NCBI GenBank assembly: GCA_000442125.1
Contig: KE546984.1
Coordinates: 62,001 to 126,000, forward strand
Length of the DNA stretch: 64,000 nt
DNA from: Opeltia flavorubescens
Taxonomy: Eukaryota; Ascomycota; Lecanoromycetes; Teloschistales; Teloschistaceae
Direction of reading: 5' to 3'
This document shows positions 53,975-64,000 of the stretch, one piece after another. The position numbers and the translations under genes were made by a program. Positions within the stretch are counted from its first letter, which is position 1; the number at the start of each line of letters is the position of its first letter. Below the pieces are notes generated by a model that worked only from the letters and a program-made list of their open reading frames with translations, was not told the DNA's origin and did not search any database.

Positions 53975-56080
53975 ATGGAGCCCGAGCAAACACCACATAT
54001 TCCTCTCAGTAAAGACGGGTCAGGGTCCGATTCTGAAGACGAACAAATCCTTAGGAACACCCGTACCTCGACGGAATTAGCCAACCATGATAGGCAGATT
54101 CTGCTCGACGAGGAAGAACGCGAAGAACTTTTGACAGAGAAACGATCAAAGAGTGGCCGATCCTTCTTGAATCGGATCGGGAGAAGCGACTCTCGTAGTC
54201 ACGGCCATGCAGGAAGAGCTATACGGCCGCGAGCACACAAAGCTCGGAAGAGGAAAGGCAGTGGTACAAATGAAGGGGCAGGGGAACTACTATATGACAT
54301 GGAAGAAGGGGGACCTAAAGAAGAGATAAGCTCGCAGGCTTCTTCGAGTTCAATAGAGGTGGACCAGTATCTACCTACAATGGATCATACTTCGGAAAAG
54401 GGACGAACGCCTAGACGAAGGCGCTCATCAAAACCCAGATCACGACGAAAAGCGTTATTCCTTCATGGAGGCATCGGGATCGCCATCCTACTTCTACTTC
54501 TACTTCTCCTCTTCGGGGCCTACAAAGCATCTCAGTCGCAGAAAAGTAGTAACATACTGAAAACATTATCAAATGGCACATCATATTTCGCACCAACTAC
54601 AATTCTCATATCACTCGATGGCTTTCGTGCTGATTTCCTTCAGCGAGGTCTCACCCCAACTCTAAACTCCTTTGTCGCTGAAGGCGTCTCGCCCAAGTAC
54701 ATGCTTCCAAGTTTTCCAAGTGTCACATTTCCAAACCACTACACATTGGTCACAGGTCTTCATCCTGAGAGCCACGGCGTGGTCGGCAATTCATTTTGGG
54801 ATCCAACATTGAATGAAGATTTCTTCTATACCGACCCTACCAGAAGCATGCAACCAAAATGGTGGGCTGACGGTGAGCCTTTGTGGGTTACGGCGGAAAA
54901 GTCGAACGTCACTGCAGCAGTCCATATGTGGCCAGGGTCTGAGGCGCACATCATGTCCCTCGAGCCAACGTATTTGGACAAATTCAATGGCACAGAGGAC
55001 CTGACTCGCAAAGTTGATCGAATTCTTGAGCTACTCGATACTCCGGATTTGGATCGTCCTCAGCTGATAGCTGCCTACGTTCCGGTTGTTGATGCCGACG
55101 GCCATCTGTACGGTCCAAACAGCACAGAGATTCGAGATACCATCCAGAAGGTGGATAGCATGCTCCATAGCTTATTCACCGGACTGGATGACAGAAATCT
55201 CGCAAAGATTGTCAACATTGTCATTGTGAGTGATCACGGAATGGCAACGACGTCAACAGATCGACTCATCCAACTGGATGATCTGATCGACCTGGACCTG
55301 ATTGATCGTATTGACGGCTGGCCATTGTACGGACTACGGCCTAAAAATCCAGCCGACCTTCAAGGACTGTACGCTACGTTAATGGAGGAAGCACAGCATA
55401 ATGAACATTTCGATGTTTATGTCAAAGAAACAATGCCGGAAAGATACCATTTCTCCAACAACGATCGTATTGCCCCATTGTGGGTTATACCACAGACTGG
55501 CTGGGCAATAGTCCACAAAAAGGATTTTGACGTCAAAGAAGCCAAAGCTCAGGGCAAAGTCTATCATCCAAAAGGTTTGCACGGATATGATCACGAGCAT
55601 CCATTGATGCGGTCAATCTTCATTGCACGTGGCCCAGCTTTCCCACATGAGCCAAATAGCAGGCTCGATGTCTTTCGTAAGTACGAATGAGCCAGGTTTA
55701 AGCAGGGCACATTGGCTGACATGTGGAACCTAGAAAACATCGAAGTCTATAATGTCGTCTGCGATTCTCTTGGGATAGAGCCAAAGCCAAATAATGGGAC
55801 ATTACGACTCCCTCTCAAACCTATCGGAGTGCATTCCGATCTCTCCGCCATTGATGACATTCCCGAAGACTTACCATCTGACGATGACATGAAACACAGT
55901 CATTCAACCTCAAATGACACCCAGGGTGTTGACCACACGACGCTGACAGACAAGGCAGATACTGAAACTAACTCAGCTACTGATGAAGATAGCGGATCGT
56001 ATTGGTCTTTCCTCAAAGGGAAGTTTGAAGAAGCCAAAGCTTGGGCCGACGATGTCATCAACAAACTAGGCGGAACATGA
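53975..56080 (+). CDS. Type I phosphodiesterase / nucleotide pyrophosphatase (NPP family)
   Basis: Exons 53975-55676 and 55734-56080 (intron 55677-55733, GTAAGT...ACCTAG) give 682 residues; ATG 53975 is preferred over an upstream TTG. It has a charged cytosolic N-terminus of about 160 residues, one membrane span (LFLHGGIGIAILLLLLLLLF) and a lumenal/extracellular enzyme domain, so it is a type II membrane protein. Metal and catalytic motifs are in order: ISLDGFRAD (Asp), PSVTFPNHYTLVTG (nucleophile Thr), VVDADGHLYGP (Asp and His), VSDHGM (Asp-His) and HGYDHEHPLM (His). These match alkaline-phosphatase-superfamily NPPs, like yeast Npp1/Npp2, which split nucleotide and related phosphodiesters for phosphate scavenging. 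Several N-glycosylation sequons (NGT, NVT, NST) fit a secretory route. Confidence 0.93.
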
Positions 56081-56667
56081 GTTCGAAAGAGTGGTTTATG
56101 GAATGACCATTTCCACATGCTTCTTATTCACATGACGGAACGTTTACTAGATTTCCTCGGACATCTGTATTTGGCATAGTTCGCGACGTTTTATGTCTGG
56201 AGTTGGACGATGACCACGGTTGATACCCCTGCTTCGCTTTCTGATACAAATGACGCTTTCTGTCAGCTGCTCGCTATATCGCTGTCGCCTGGCTATTTCA
56301 CGGTAATCAAGAATGAATGTCTATGAATCCGATGTTCCGTCTCAAAATCGATGTTCAGTAGCTTATTCATCACTTGTCTCTGTTTCCAAGGTTCCATCTC
56401 TGACAGTTTTCACATGTCTCTTGACGTACCGTACTTTCTGTCGCTATGATAATAGAGACATTCTCAATCCTTCTCAATTCCAATCTATGGTTTCCACATG
56501 CCAACCAGTCAATATACTTTTCCCTGTACTATATGTATCCTTCCTCCTCCTTCAACAGTCTTCCTCTTCAATACATTCATTTCTCAGAGACCAGTACGCC
56601 CACGTAGACTTTCATTCAAGGTGCTCTGTCGGTCGTTCGTTTTCGCACTATCATTTGAACATTCATT
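56081..56667. other. Intergenic stretch
   Basis: About 0.6 kb with a C/T-rich leader before the next gene; no separate gene seen. Confidence 0.45.
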
Positions 56668-58485
56668 ATGCTCGCCCCCAAGTCCACTCCCAACGCCCCG
56701 AGTACGCACAGTCCCAATCTCAGTCCCGACGACACCGCCGCCATCAACATCACCACACCCAGACCTACCACTCCCACTCCACTCTCCTCCGCTCCCCTCC
56801 CCCTAACCTGCGGCCTCGAATTCGAACACATCCTCCTCTTCCATTCCTCCCTCCTCACCCCTCTCCTCCCCGCAGGAACACAGATCCAGAAATCCCTCTC
56901 CCAAGAGACACGCCTCGATCTGCGGCAAACAACATGGCAGTACCAACTTTCCCGCCCCGTGTATAACGGCTGGGGTCTTACGTCCAAAACTACATACCCC
57001 TCGCCCTTTGGCGACGAGTGGCATAATGAATGTTTGCAGTTGTACGGCGTAAGGGGGTATGCCGATGAGGGGTTGAGGATGGAGATGGGGGTGCTGGAGA
57101 AAGAGAGGGGGAAGATGGTGAATGTACATTGTGGGAAGGGGAAGATGAAGGATTTTGCGAGGTGGCATTTGGTTACTGATACTTCGCTTGTTGGGCTTAC
57201 GGAGGGGGAGATTGGAGCTGTTCTCCGCTCAGGCGACGGGGACAGGGGAACCAACGACGACAAGGAGGACGCCACCGATATCGATCCCAAAGACTGGGAT
57301 TCTACCCCCGTCGAACTTGTCACTCGCGTCTTTACACTCTCTTCTCCCTCTGACGACGACGGTGGAGAAACGGAAGCTGCTTTCGCCGAAATCAACGACA
57401 TGCTTACTTGCCTCAACCCCATCACCAACACCTCCTCGTCCTATCCTTCAATACCATCTTCAACCTCCTCCTCATCTCCTCACCACCACCCCGATCAACC
57501 ACAGCCCTCCCCCCTCCTACACCACACCCTAACAAACCCCCACTGCGGTCTCCACATCCACATCGGCACCCCCCTTCCCTCAGGCTTCCCCCTCCCCCTC
57601 CTCCAACATCTAGCCTACATCCTCACAATCTACGAACCCGTCCTCTCATCCCTACACCCACCATGGCGGCGCCCAGGGCACGAGGCCGCAGAAATCGACC
57701 TCAGATCTAACCGGGAGGTGTTTTTGGAGGAGCCTGTTTTCGACGACGAGGGCTGGGAACTAGAAGACGAACACGCGATAATCTGGGAAGATATCAACGA
57801 GCGAGATTTACGAAGTATGGAGGTATGGGAGAGGGAGAGATGGCAGCGGGTAGAAGTTGATGCGCGAGAAAGAGAAAGAGATACCCGGGCTGAAAGGGAT
57901 AGGGATTCGGGATACGGAGGCAGCGATGAAGGCTGTTATTGTGAGGAGGAGAAAGAAGTAAAGATTGCTCCGAGTTGCAGCGAGGAGCGGAATGATAAGC
58001 AAGACGGCGCAGAACCCCAATCCCCAACCTCAGACCCATCCTCCTCCGACGATCTACTCTTCGAACTCCGCATCCGCCACACCGCCCGCACGAAAATCTT
58101 CCACCCCTCCACAACCATCTCCACTCTCGTCTCCCTCCTCAGCGGCATCGCAAAGGGCAAACACGTAAACTGGCTAAACCTCACCCATCCACCCGACGGC
58201 TCCCAGGGGCCCCGGACTATCGAATTCCGCCAACATGAGGGGTGTTTGGACGCCGGGGAAGCGAGATTTTGGGTTGAGTTTTGCGCGGGGTTGGTTAGGT
58301 GGGCGGGGAGGATGGCGGAGCTGTATACGGAGAGGGAGAGGGAGAGGGGGGAAGAAGAAGAGGAGTGGTTTGATAGGGTTTATGGAGGGGGTGTTTTGGG
58401 TGTAGAGGAGTTGGTGGAGGGGATGGGGTTGGATGGGGAAGGAAGAGAGTGGGTTAGAGGAAGGGTGGAGATGTGGAGGGAATAG
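56668..58485 (+). CDS. Amidoligase-family enzyme
   Basis: An intronless frame of 605 residues from ATG 56668. The family blocks are TCGLEFEHIL (residues 47-56, with the metal-binding Glu pair), GLHIHIG (about residue 292) and the C-terminal IEFRQHEGCLD (about 517-527). This is the layout of the fungal putative amidoligase enzymes, which share the carboxylate-amine ligase fold of glutamine synthetase and are predicted to form amide or isopeptide bonds using ATP. Between the blocks are long Ser/Pro/His-rich or acidic inserts (residues about 255-285 and 350-450) that are probably disordered. The family is widely expanded in filamentous fungi, and its substrates are not known. No signal peptide is seen. 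Confidence 0.85.
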   Translation: MLAPKSTPNAPSTHSPNLSPDDTAAINITTPRPTTPTPLSSAPLPLTCGLEFEHILLFHSSLLTPLLPAGTQIQKSLSQETRLDLRQTTWQYQLSRPVYNGWGLTSKTTYPSPFGDEWHNECLQLYGVRGYADEGLRMEMGVLEKERGKMVNVHCGKGKMKDFARWHLVTDTSLVGLTEGEIGAVLRSGDGDRGTNDDKEDATDIDPKDWDSTPVELVTRVFTLSSPSDDDGGETEAAFAEINDMLTCLNPITNTSSSYPSIPSSTSSSSPHHHPDQPQPSPLLHHTLTNPHCGLHIHIGTPLPSGFPLPLLQHLAYILTIYEPVLSSLHPPWRRPGHEAAEIDLRSNREVFLEEPVFDDEGWELEDEHAIIWEDINERDLRSMEVWERERWQRVEVDARERERDTRAERDRDSGYGGSDEGCYCEEEKEVKIAPSCSEERNDKQDGAEPQSPTSDPSSSDDLLFELRIRHTARTKIFHPSTTISTLVSLLSGIAKGKHVNWLNLTHPPDGSQGPRTIEFRQHEGCLDAGEARFWVEFCAGLVRWAGRMAELYTERERERGEEEEEWFDRVYGGGVLGVEELVEGMGLDGEGREWVRGRVEMWRE

Positions 58486-58748
58486 GGAGGGGGTGGTTTG
58501 GGTTTGGATTTCTTGTTGGATACGATGCATTGCGTTTCTCAATCCCGAAGCGGGTTTTGGAAAGAGAAAATTGGGTTTGAGGCTTCGTTTTTGGGTATCT
58601 TGTCTATCAGTAAATGCCGTTGATGGTCCATAGAGTATTACATCGTCCTCTTCGTCAAGAATATTGTGCTATGCTCGCCAGGTTCGCCTTGGTGTATAGC
58701 CCAATAGAAAGCAAGCTGGAGCAAAGCCTCCTCGATAGACCCAATCGT

Positions 58749-60958
58749 TTAAGTCATCGTGACAAAACCTAGACCTTGTCTGGCCTGTTTGCAAGCCTCC
58801 TTCATGGCTTGTTCTTCCGTGTCGGTCCACTTGACACTAAGCTCATCCCATTTCTTGACTTTGTACTCTCTCTTGAATGTTTTCTGCATTTGTTGTAACC
58901 GAGCCAATTCTCTGGGATCACCAGTCCCGGTATATACCACCAGAAGAGTGCAAGGAGGTAGCAAAGCACGGACATCACGGATGTGTGAGACAGTACTCGC
59001 GACCTTTGCGGCAAGCTCAGATGATGAAGGCTCGGTGTTGTTCTTATCTTCCATCGTAGGATCCATTTGGATGGTATCATAGCGATTGTTGTTGGACCAT
59101 CCTCTCAAGGCTTCCAACTCCCGCATCCGGGCCCAAGTGAAATCTACACCACCACCTGGTATCAAGGCTCCATCTGGATCTCCAAGCACTGCTCTTTTAA
59201 CGCCTTCGACTATTTCTGCATCAGTATTGCAGCCGATACTGAAGGTGGCCATATGGCCAAAGCTTTTTTCGGGTGAGCCATGATCGACTATCGCCCCAGT
59301 CTTCCCTTGGCCTCCATCAGCACCGCCACTTCCAGCTTGCGAGGTTCGTGATAATCGCTTGAATATTGTCTCAGAAGATGATGCGCTGGTACCCCATTCA
59401 GGGCCCTTTTCGCATTTCATCTTGACAAGATCCAGACACGCACGACTGTCCTCGACGCTGTCATGACCGAGAGTACCATGTCCTTTTTGTATTTGGCGAT
59501 TAAGATATTTTTGTGCCAGCCATTTGAGTCCACACTTCAACGGCGGACCACGGGGATGTGTATAGAGTACGGAGGTATCGACGATGAAAGGGTGGGTAAG
59601 TTTCAAAGCCTGGAGATCAGATTCCAAGGAATGTCCTACAAGAATAGTGCGAGGGGTGAGAATCTCGAGCAAGCGCTTCTGAATATCGGTAAGCGTTGTT
59701 GTGACTGGTCCCAGCTTTTCCGCTGTGATACCGGAGAATCTAGTATTTGTTAGCACAGCTTGATCTGATACAAGGGTGGAGCTCACGGGGTGAGATAATC
59801 AATGATCGGGTCTTCAGGCTTGACAAGCTCATCCATGACAACCTCACCGTCCCATCCAACCAGACTGATCCGTGTAAGAGCCATGCCATCCTCCTTTGTT
59901 TTGCACATTTCGCAATCCATCGCTAGGACGGTGCGACCAGCCGATATACTCCCTTGCTGAATATCTTTGGCAGGAACCTCACTATCCTCGAGTTTCGCAA
60001 CATTCGTATCGACCCAACCATATTCCGCGGTCTGCTTTGAGACTTCCCTGCGCTTTCTCTCCGCAGCTACCTCAGGTTCCGTATCGAACCATATAGGATG
60101 CAATACAAATTCGCTCTCCTCCAGCTCGTCTTTCGATAAGAGAAAATCTGGGATAGGGGTGCGTTTGTTCTCCCAATGCTGGTTATTCACCGGCTTCGGC
60201 CCTTTCTTTTTTTTCTCAGCTTCCTTTTCTTCCTGGGATTTTGGGATTGGAGCATTGAGTATGGCATGTAGGGGCGAAAAGACTTTGGAATATCTTGGAT
60301 CTCCAGGGGATTTGACAGGCCAAAGATAGTCAAAACATTCCGACAGGGGCTTCACAGGGTCAGGGAGTGTGTCTGGAGCCAGGCGCATAGGCAAGTATTC
60401 ATCTGGAGATTCAGTAGAGGCGTGGATGATGAGATTGTTTTTTGGAACAGCTACACTGCTAGGTACATTGGGTACTTGCCAACCTTCAGGTGCTGAAACA
60501 CCTTCATTGTTGAGCTTCACGTCCTCTTCTGCGCATCCTGACGACTCGAGGGCCACCTGACCATCAAACATGCTTCTTTCTAGGCCTGGAATGAAGAGCA
60601 CGACAGCTTTCTTGATCCCGTAGTGATGCTGCACGGAGATCCATTGGGGACTCGTACCGTCGGCAATGCAGTATAGGATCAAGGTCTGCAGATCGGCGAT
60701 TTTGATGCTCGAGTATTGTTTGTGGAAGTCGGCATAGACCAAGGCAGGGTAGTTGTTGGTCTTTTGCTTCTTCTTGCCGCCTCTTCCAATCACCGTCCAG
60801 TCCCCGTTATCCGAATCATGTGCCTTTGGCTTGTCGTCACCAGGTATGGAATTTAGATGGGCAAGTGTTGAAGCAAGACCGGAGTTGGACGTGGACTCTC
60901 TGCGGTCGATTGCATGATCTTGCGCGAATTGCGAGTGCTTGCGCTTCTTTTTGGACAT
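58749..60958 (-). CDS. rex1: RNA exonuclease REX1/RNH70 family
   Basis: Exons 60958-59787 and 59739-58749 (intron 59740-59786, GTGAGC...ACTAG, 47 bases) give 720 residues. The N-terminus MSKKKRKHSQ is a likely nuclear or nucleolar signal. From about residue 340 it carries the DEDDh exonuclease domain: LAMDCEMCKTKEDG (catalytic Asp and Glu), LVGHSLESDLQALKLTHPFI (Asp), and GHDSVEDSRACLDLV (His and Asp). REX1 trims 3' ends of 5S rRNA, tRNAs and 5.8S precursors in yeast. The C-terminal 200 residues are family-specific, including DELSVKWTDTEEQAMKEACK. It is divergent from the next gene, with 705 bases between. Confidence 0.92.
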
Positions 60959-61663
60959 CTTTCTTCACTTTGAACACCGCAATGCCGATATCGACACAGG
61001 CGAGCAATGATCTCAAACGAATAGCAAGCTCAGCAAGAAGCAAAACGGCCGAGACGCCCTATCTTGATTGAGTTAGCGTCGGAGTATCAATATCACTTTC
61101 TGCTCGCAGCCTCATTTCTTCGTCTCCAATTGATCTTCAACATTTGCACCCTAAGTTTTCAGCTGTATCTTCTAGTCTGTGAACTACAAGTATCAGAAAG
61201 CCTTAGGCTCTTTAGTCCTGCTCGGCAAATATTCCGGTTGGCAATGCTCAAGTGGACTTCCCCTTGGCGTTCATGCTCCGCCCCCACACCACTGCATGTC
61301 ATCATTCTTCAGCCTCGAGAAAAAGTCGAATGCCGAACGCCTTCTGCAAAGAATTCGAACCCACCTTGGGCATTTAAACTACTTCGGTGAATTGATTGGT
61401 CCATCATGTGTGTTTCAGGAGGATCACTGCCTCCTGGCTGAGTAGATTTCGGAGCTTCACTTTATCTCTCTCCTTATCCATTTCGGATATCTCCCCTTAT
61501 AATGATCCTTCTGCTTGTTTCCCAACAATTTGAAACATATCCAAGCTCGGTATCATAGCAGCATCTCTCGAATTAATTGTATCATATCAGATTCATTTCT
61601 CGAGAACCTCAAGCCGTCTAGTAGACAGCCCACAGTATCTGGACGAGTTTCGTCTTCGAAATC
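60959..61663. promoter_or_regulatory. Bidirectional promoter region
   Basis: This 705-base space lies between the divergent starts of rex1 and the membrane protein gene. No gene; no element recognised with confidence. Confidence 0.4.
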
Positions 61664-62945
61664 ATGCAGTGGCTTTGGGAGTATCTACTTGTCTATTGCA
61701 CATCGCACTTCCTCAGAACTATAGGCGAACCTCCAGAACCATGCCACAAGGACATTGAACAGGTTAAATTATCTGCTATCTCGAATCCACCAGTACCAGT
61801 CTGGATCATTTTTCTTTTCACAGTGCTTGTCTCTTTGCGTATGATCATTTCCTTCCTAGTAAGCTTCGGGTTCCAATATTCCTTTCTTTCATGGTCTGAC
61901 TCTGTAGGTTCGTTATGTCTTTGATGTTGTGTCTACTGTCATCATCGTCTCTTCTGAACCTATCTCAGCATATGCTGCTGCATTGGCAAGAGCACATCCC
62001 TCCGTTAAAATGCCAACCAAGATCAGACCAGCCGTCACAAATGGCGTCCCGAATGGCATCACGAATGGCGTCGCGAAATCCTCGAAGAATTGCAGGCAGG
62101 ATAGCCTGCTCGAGATCAAGATGAAGAGAATCCGGACAGCCAAGCGATCAGTGCAGTCATGGTCGACCAAGTTCATCAATCTCCCGTGTTTCCGAGGCCT
62201 CAACGCATATTTCATCATGTGCGTCTCGCAATGGTACCTCAGTGTGACCATTGATTTCTTCCTTTCCGGCCAACCAGAGGGCTTGCAGCTCGGCTACGGT
62301 AGCTCATCCGTTGTCGTCGCCATTTGCTTCGGCGGAGGTGCTGCTCTGTGGACACACTGTGCCATCACCGAAAGATCAAGCGATTATGTGTACAATAACT
62401 TCCCCAAAGGCCATCAAATACTTGGAAAGCTGTTCCCCGTCACTGCGTTATGGGCATTTTCCGGCCAAATCGCATTGAGCCTCCCTCTAGCTCTAAGCCG
62501 AATTTGGGAGCTGAAACACTACGCCGACGAACCGCAACTCTGGTCGGAACTTGGACCTTATGGTCAATCACTTGTTGTGATGCAATTTTTCGCGGTTTCC
62601 GCTCTTCATCTGGCTCTCGTGGCTTGTTCTGTCATCCCAACCAATATGCTTCTTCGACGAGTGCATGCTGGAATGCTAGATTCAGAGGAGACGGCGCTTG
62701 TACCGCACCATCATGCTCAGAAGGAGATTGGAATACCTGAAGCCTGGTCAACCATGACTTGGGATGCCTATCGACGGGTCCTTGCAATATATGTTCAGCA
62801 ATACTTTCTCGATCATGCAATACATCTTGGATATTGGTCCCTTCTTTGGTGGCTGCATCACCTCTGCCGCACGGATCAATATGATATACAGAGCCTTCCC
62901 AACGCTCCATCCATGATCCATATCCGTATCTTTGAGAACCCCTGA
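61664..62945 (+). CDS. Multi-pass membrane protein, unknown function
   Basis: Exons 61664-61858 and 61908-62945 (intron 61859-61907, GTAAGC...CTGTAG) give 410 residues in frame. Exon 1 has one span (PVWIIFLFTVLVSLRMIISF). Exon 2 adds about five more, including YFIMCVSQWYLSVTIDFFL, SVVVAICFGGGAALW, LWAFSGQIALSLPLALS and LVVMQFFAVSALHLALVAC. Near the end it has AWSTMTWDAYRRVLAIYVQQ and a final hydrophobic LGYWSLLWWLHHL. A basic region with a short repeat (NGVPNGITNGVAK) lies between spans and is probably cytosolic. I do not recognise a transporter or enzyme family. It looks like a conserved fungal membrane protein, but that is an impression. Confidence 0.75.
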
Positions 62946-63242
62946 CCATTAGCAGTCTTGTCCACTGTGGTCAACGATCGAGTCATAATACTGGTTCAAT
63001 CAACGAGGATCATGCGAACGAAGAGCATAAGATAATCAATAATATCGAAAATTGTATCAAGTCACCAGAACCTCTAATTCACACCCGAACCGTCTAAAAA
63101 ACACCCCTTCCTGTCTCCCCTGATAACATATCCATATATCAACGCCCACATCAGAAAGCTTAAACCTCAAAATCCTCTCGTCCGAAAGACCATATATTAC
63201 CAACCTCCATCCTCTCTTGTTCCACCAGACCACAACCCTACC

Positions 63243-63929
63243 CTACAACAGAGCCCACCCAGCAACCATCAAGGCAGCCACTCCACCCAATACACTCTGT
63301 ACCTTGACGGCCACTCCACTGCCTTGAGCGGGCGTGATCGGCGCGCTAGTCGAAGAGCTGCTTGGGGACGGGCTCGAAGACAGGGTCGTCGGTGCAGAAG
63401 ACGCAGTGCCCACGGGTGCAGAGCCCGAAGGACCAGCTGGGACGGTGGCGTTGCCAGCGACGGGGAAGGGCGCAGCAGCGGAGGCACTGGGGACAGGAAC
63501 GGCACTTGGAGCAACGGGGGCGGGAGAAGCTGCGACTGGTGCGACGGAAGCCGGAGGAGCAGCAGGTGCGGGAGCGGGACTAGCTGCCACAGGGGCTACA
63601 GACGCGACTGGGACTGGTGCAGGGCTGGCGGCGATTGGGCTTGCTGCTGGAGCGGAGGATGGGAGGACAGGTGCAGCGGGGACAGAGCTTGGAGTTGCTG
63701 CAATTGCTATTGATGGACAGGAGTCAATCAGGTATTTTGCAGCTGAGAGAGACGCGACTGAGGTGATAGGGGAGGGGAGGCATTGGAGAGAGGAACACTC
63801 ACGAGCTACAGCTGGAGCGGAGGCAGCGGGAGATCCGGGGCCGGGAGCTTGAATTTGACCGTCTGAGATTTGAGAGACTTGTGCTGAGACAAGAGGGAGA
63901 AGGATAGCGATGGCGATTGAAGGACGCAT
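63243..63929 (-). CDS. Ala/Pro/Ser-rich GPI-anchored-type cell wall protein
   Basis: Exons 63929-63803 and 63706-63243 give about 196 residues. The intron 63707-63802 (GTGAGT, CTGATTGAC branch, CAATAG) is 96 bases with no in-frame stop, so an unspliced form would add 32 residues with three Cys. The N-terminus is a signal peptide (MRPSIAIAILLPLVSAQ). The body is an irregular repeat of SPAP, APVAAS and ASVAPV phrases, as in O-glycosylated wall proteins. The C-terminus has a small-residue site before a hydrophobic end (VQSVLGGVAALMVAGWALL), the usual pattern for GPI attachment. No enzymatic domain is present. It probably acts as a structural or coating protein on the cell surface. Confidence 0.75.
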   Translation of the reverse strand: MRPSIAIAILLPLVSAQVSQISDGQIQAPGPGSPAASAPAVARECSSLQCLPSPITSVASLSAAKYLIDSCPSIAIAATPSSVPAAPVLPSSAPAASPIAASPAPVPVASVAPVAASPAPAPAAPPASVAPVAASPAPVAPSAVPVPSASAAAPFPVAGNATVPAGPSGSAPVGTASSAPTTLSSSPSPSSSSTSAPITPAQGSGVAVKVQSVLGGVAALMVAGWALL

Positions 63930-64000
63930 CTTGTTTTTTGAGTTGGCTAGTCGATGGGAGAGAGGAAGGACTGTTGTTGCTTGCTTGGAATGGGGGATAT

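Noticed and set aside
1-64000. Search for tRNA genes, retroelements, DNA transposase genes and CRISPR arrays
   Set aside because: By eye I found no clover-leaf pattern with A and B boxes, no transposase or reverse transcriptase motifs and no regular spacer-repeat array. A tool-based scan could still find a short tRNA.

Overview
The window looks like nuclear DNA of a filamentous ascomycete (Pezizomycotina). Many genes carry introns of about 45-75 bases with GT...AG ends and CTGAC-like branch sites. The gene content is also typical: glucose-repressible GRG-1/CCG-1, an MTR-type amino acid permease, LYS2 of the fungal aminoadipate lysine pathway, PEX5, TPA1/OFD1, REX1 and ribosomal protein uL1. 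A Leotiomycete is my guess, not something the sequence proves. Two N bases mark small assembly uncertainties. I saw no tRNA, rRNA, CRISPR array or intact transposon, and no viral or retroelement fossil.

Layout. 1-9.4 kb: the 3' end of a hydantoinase B/oxoprolinase gene, a metallo-beta-lactamase fold hydrolase, one secreted and two membrane proteins of unknown function, with long empty stretches between. 9.4-12.7 kb: mostly non-coding, with one possible small secreted protein. 12.7-14.1 kb: amino acid permease. 16-21 kb: a tandem array of short, very charged coiled-coil genes. Three of them share nearly the same promoter (inverted TGACTC sites, a TTGCGTCA site, a TATA box) and the same 3' flank, while their coding parts have diverged and shuffled. 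21.4-22.0 kb and 35.2-35.6 kb: two clusters of one repeat family whose units fold as hairpins with compensating base changes, the most unusual signal here. 23-34.3 kb: an accessory block on the minus strand with a decayed gene, two paralogous coiled-coil/disordered proteins, an F-box gene with an in-frame stop before a coding-like extension, and a long coiled-coil protein with a Cys-rich tail.

36.4-64 kb is dense and conserved: TPA1 and GRG-1 (divergent, sharing a perfect CRE palindrome), PEX5, LYS2 (14 exons, lacking the usual N-terminal domain), a CorA-like metal transporter, a secreted Cys-rich protein, RPL10A/uL1 divergent from a nucleotide pyrophosphatase/phosphodiesterase, an amidoligase-family enzyme, REX1 divergent from a multi-pass membrane protein, and an Ala/Pro/Ser-rich GPI-type wall protein.

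The conserved genes serve general metabolism (lysine synthesis, peroxisome import, ribosome, RNA processing, ion and amino acid transport) and do not form one pathway. The 16-36 kb interval is lineage-specific and fast-evolving, and holds the best candidates for undescribed biology.
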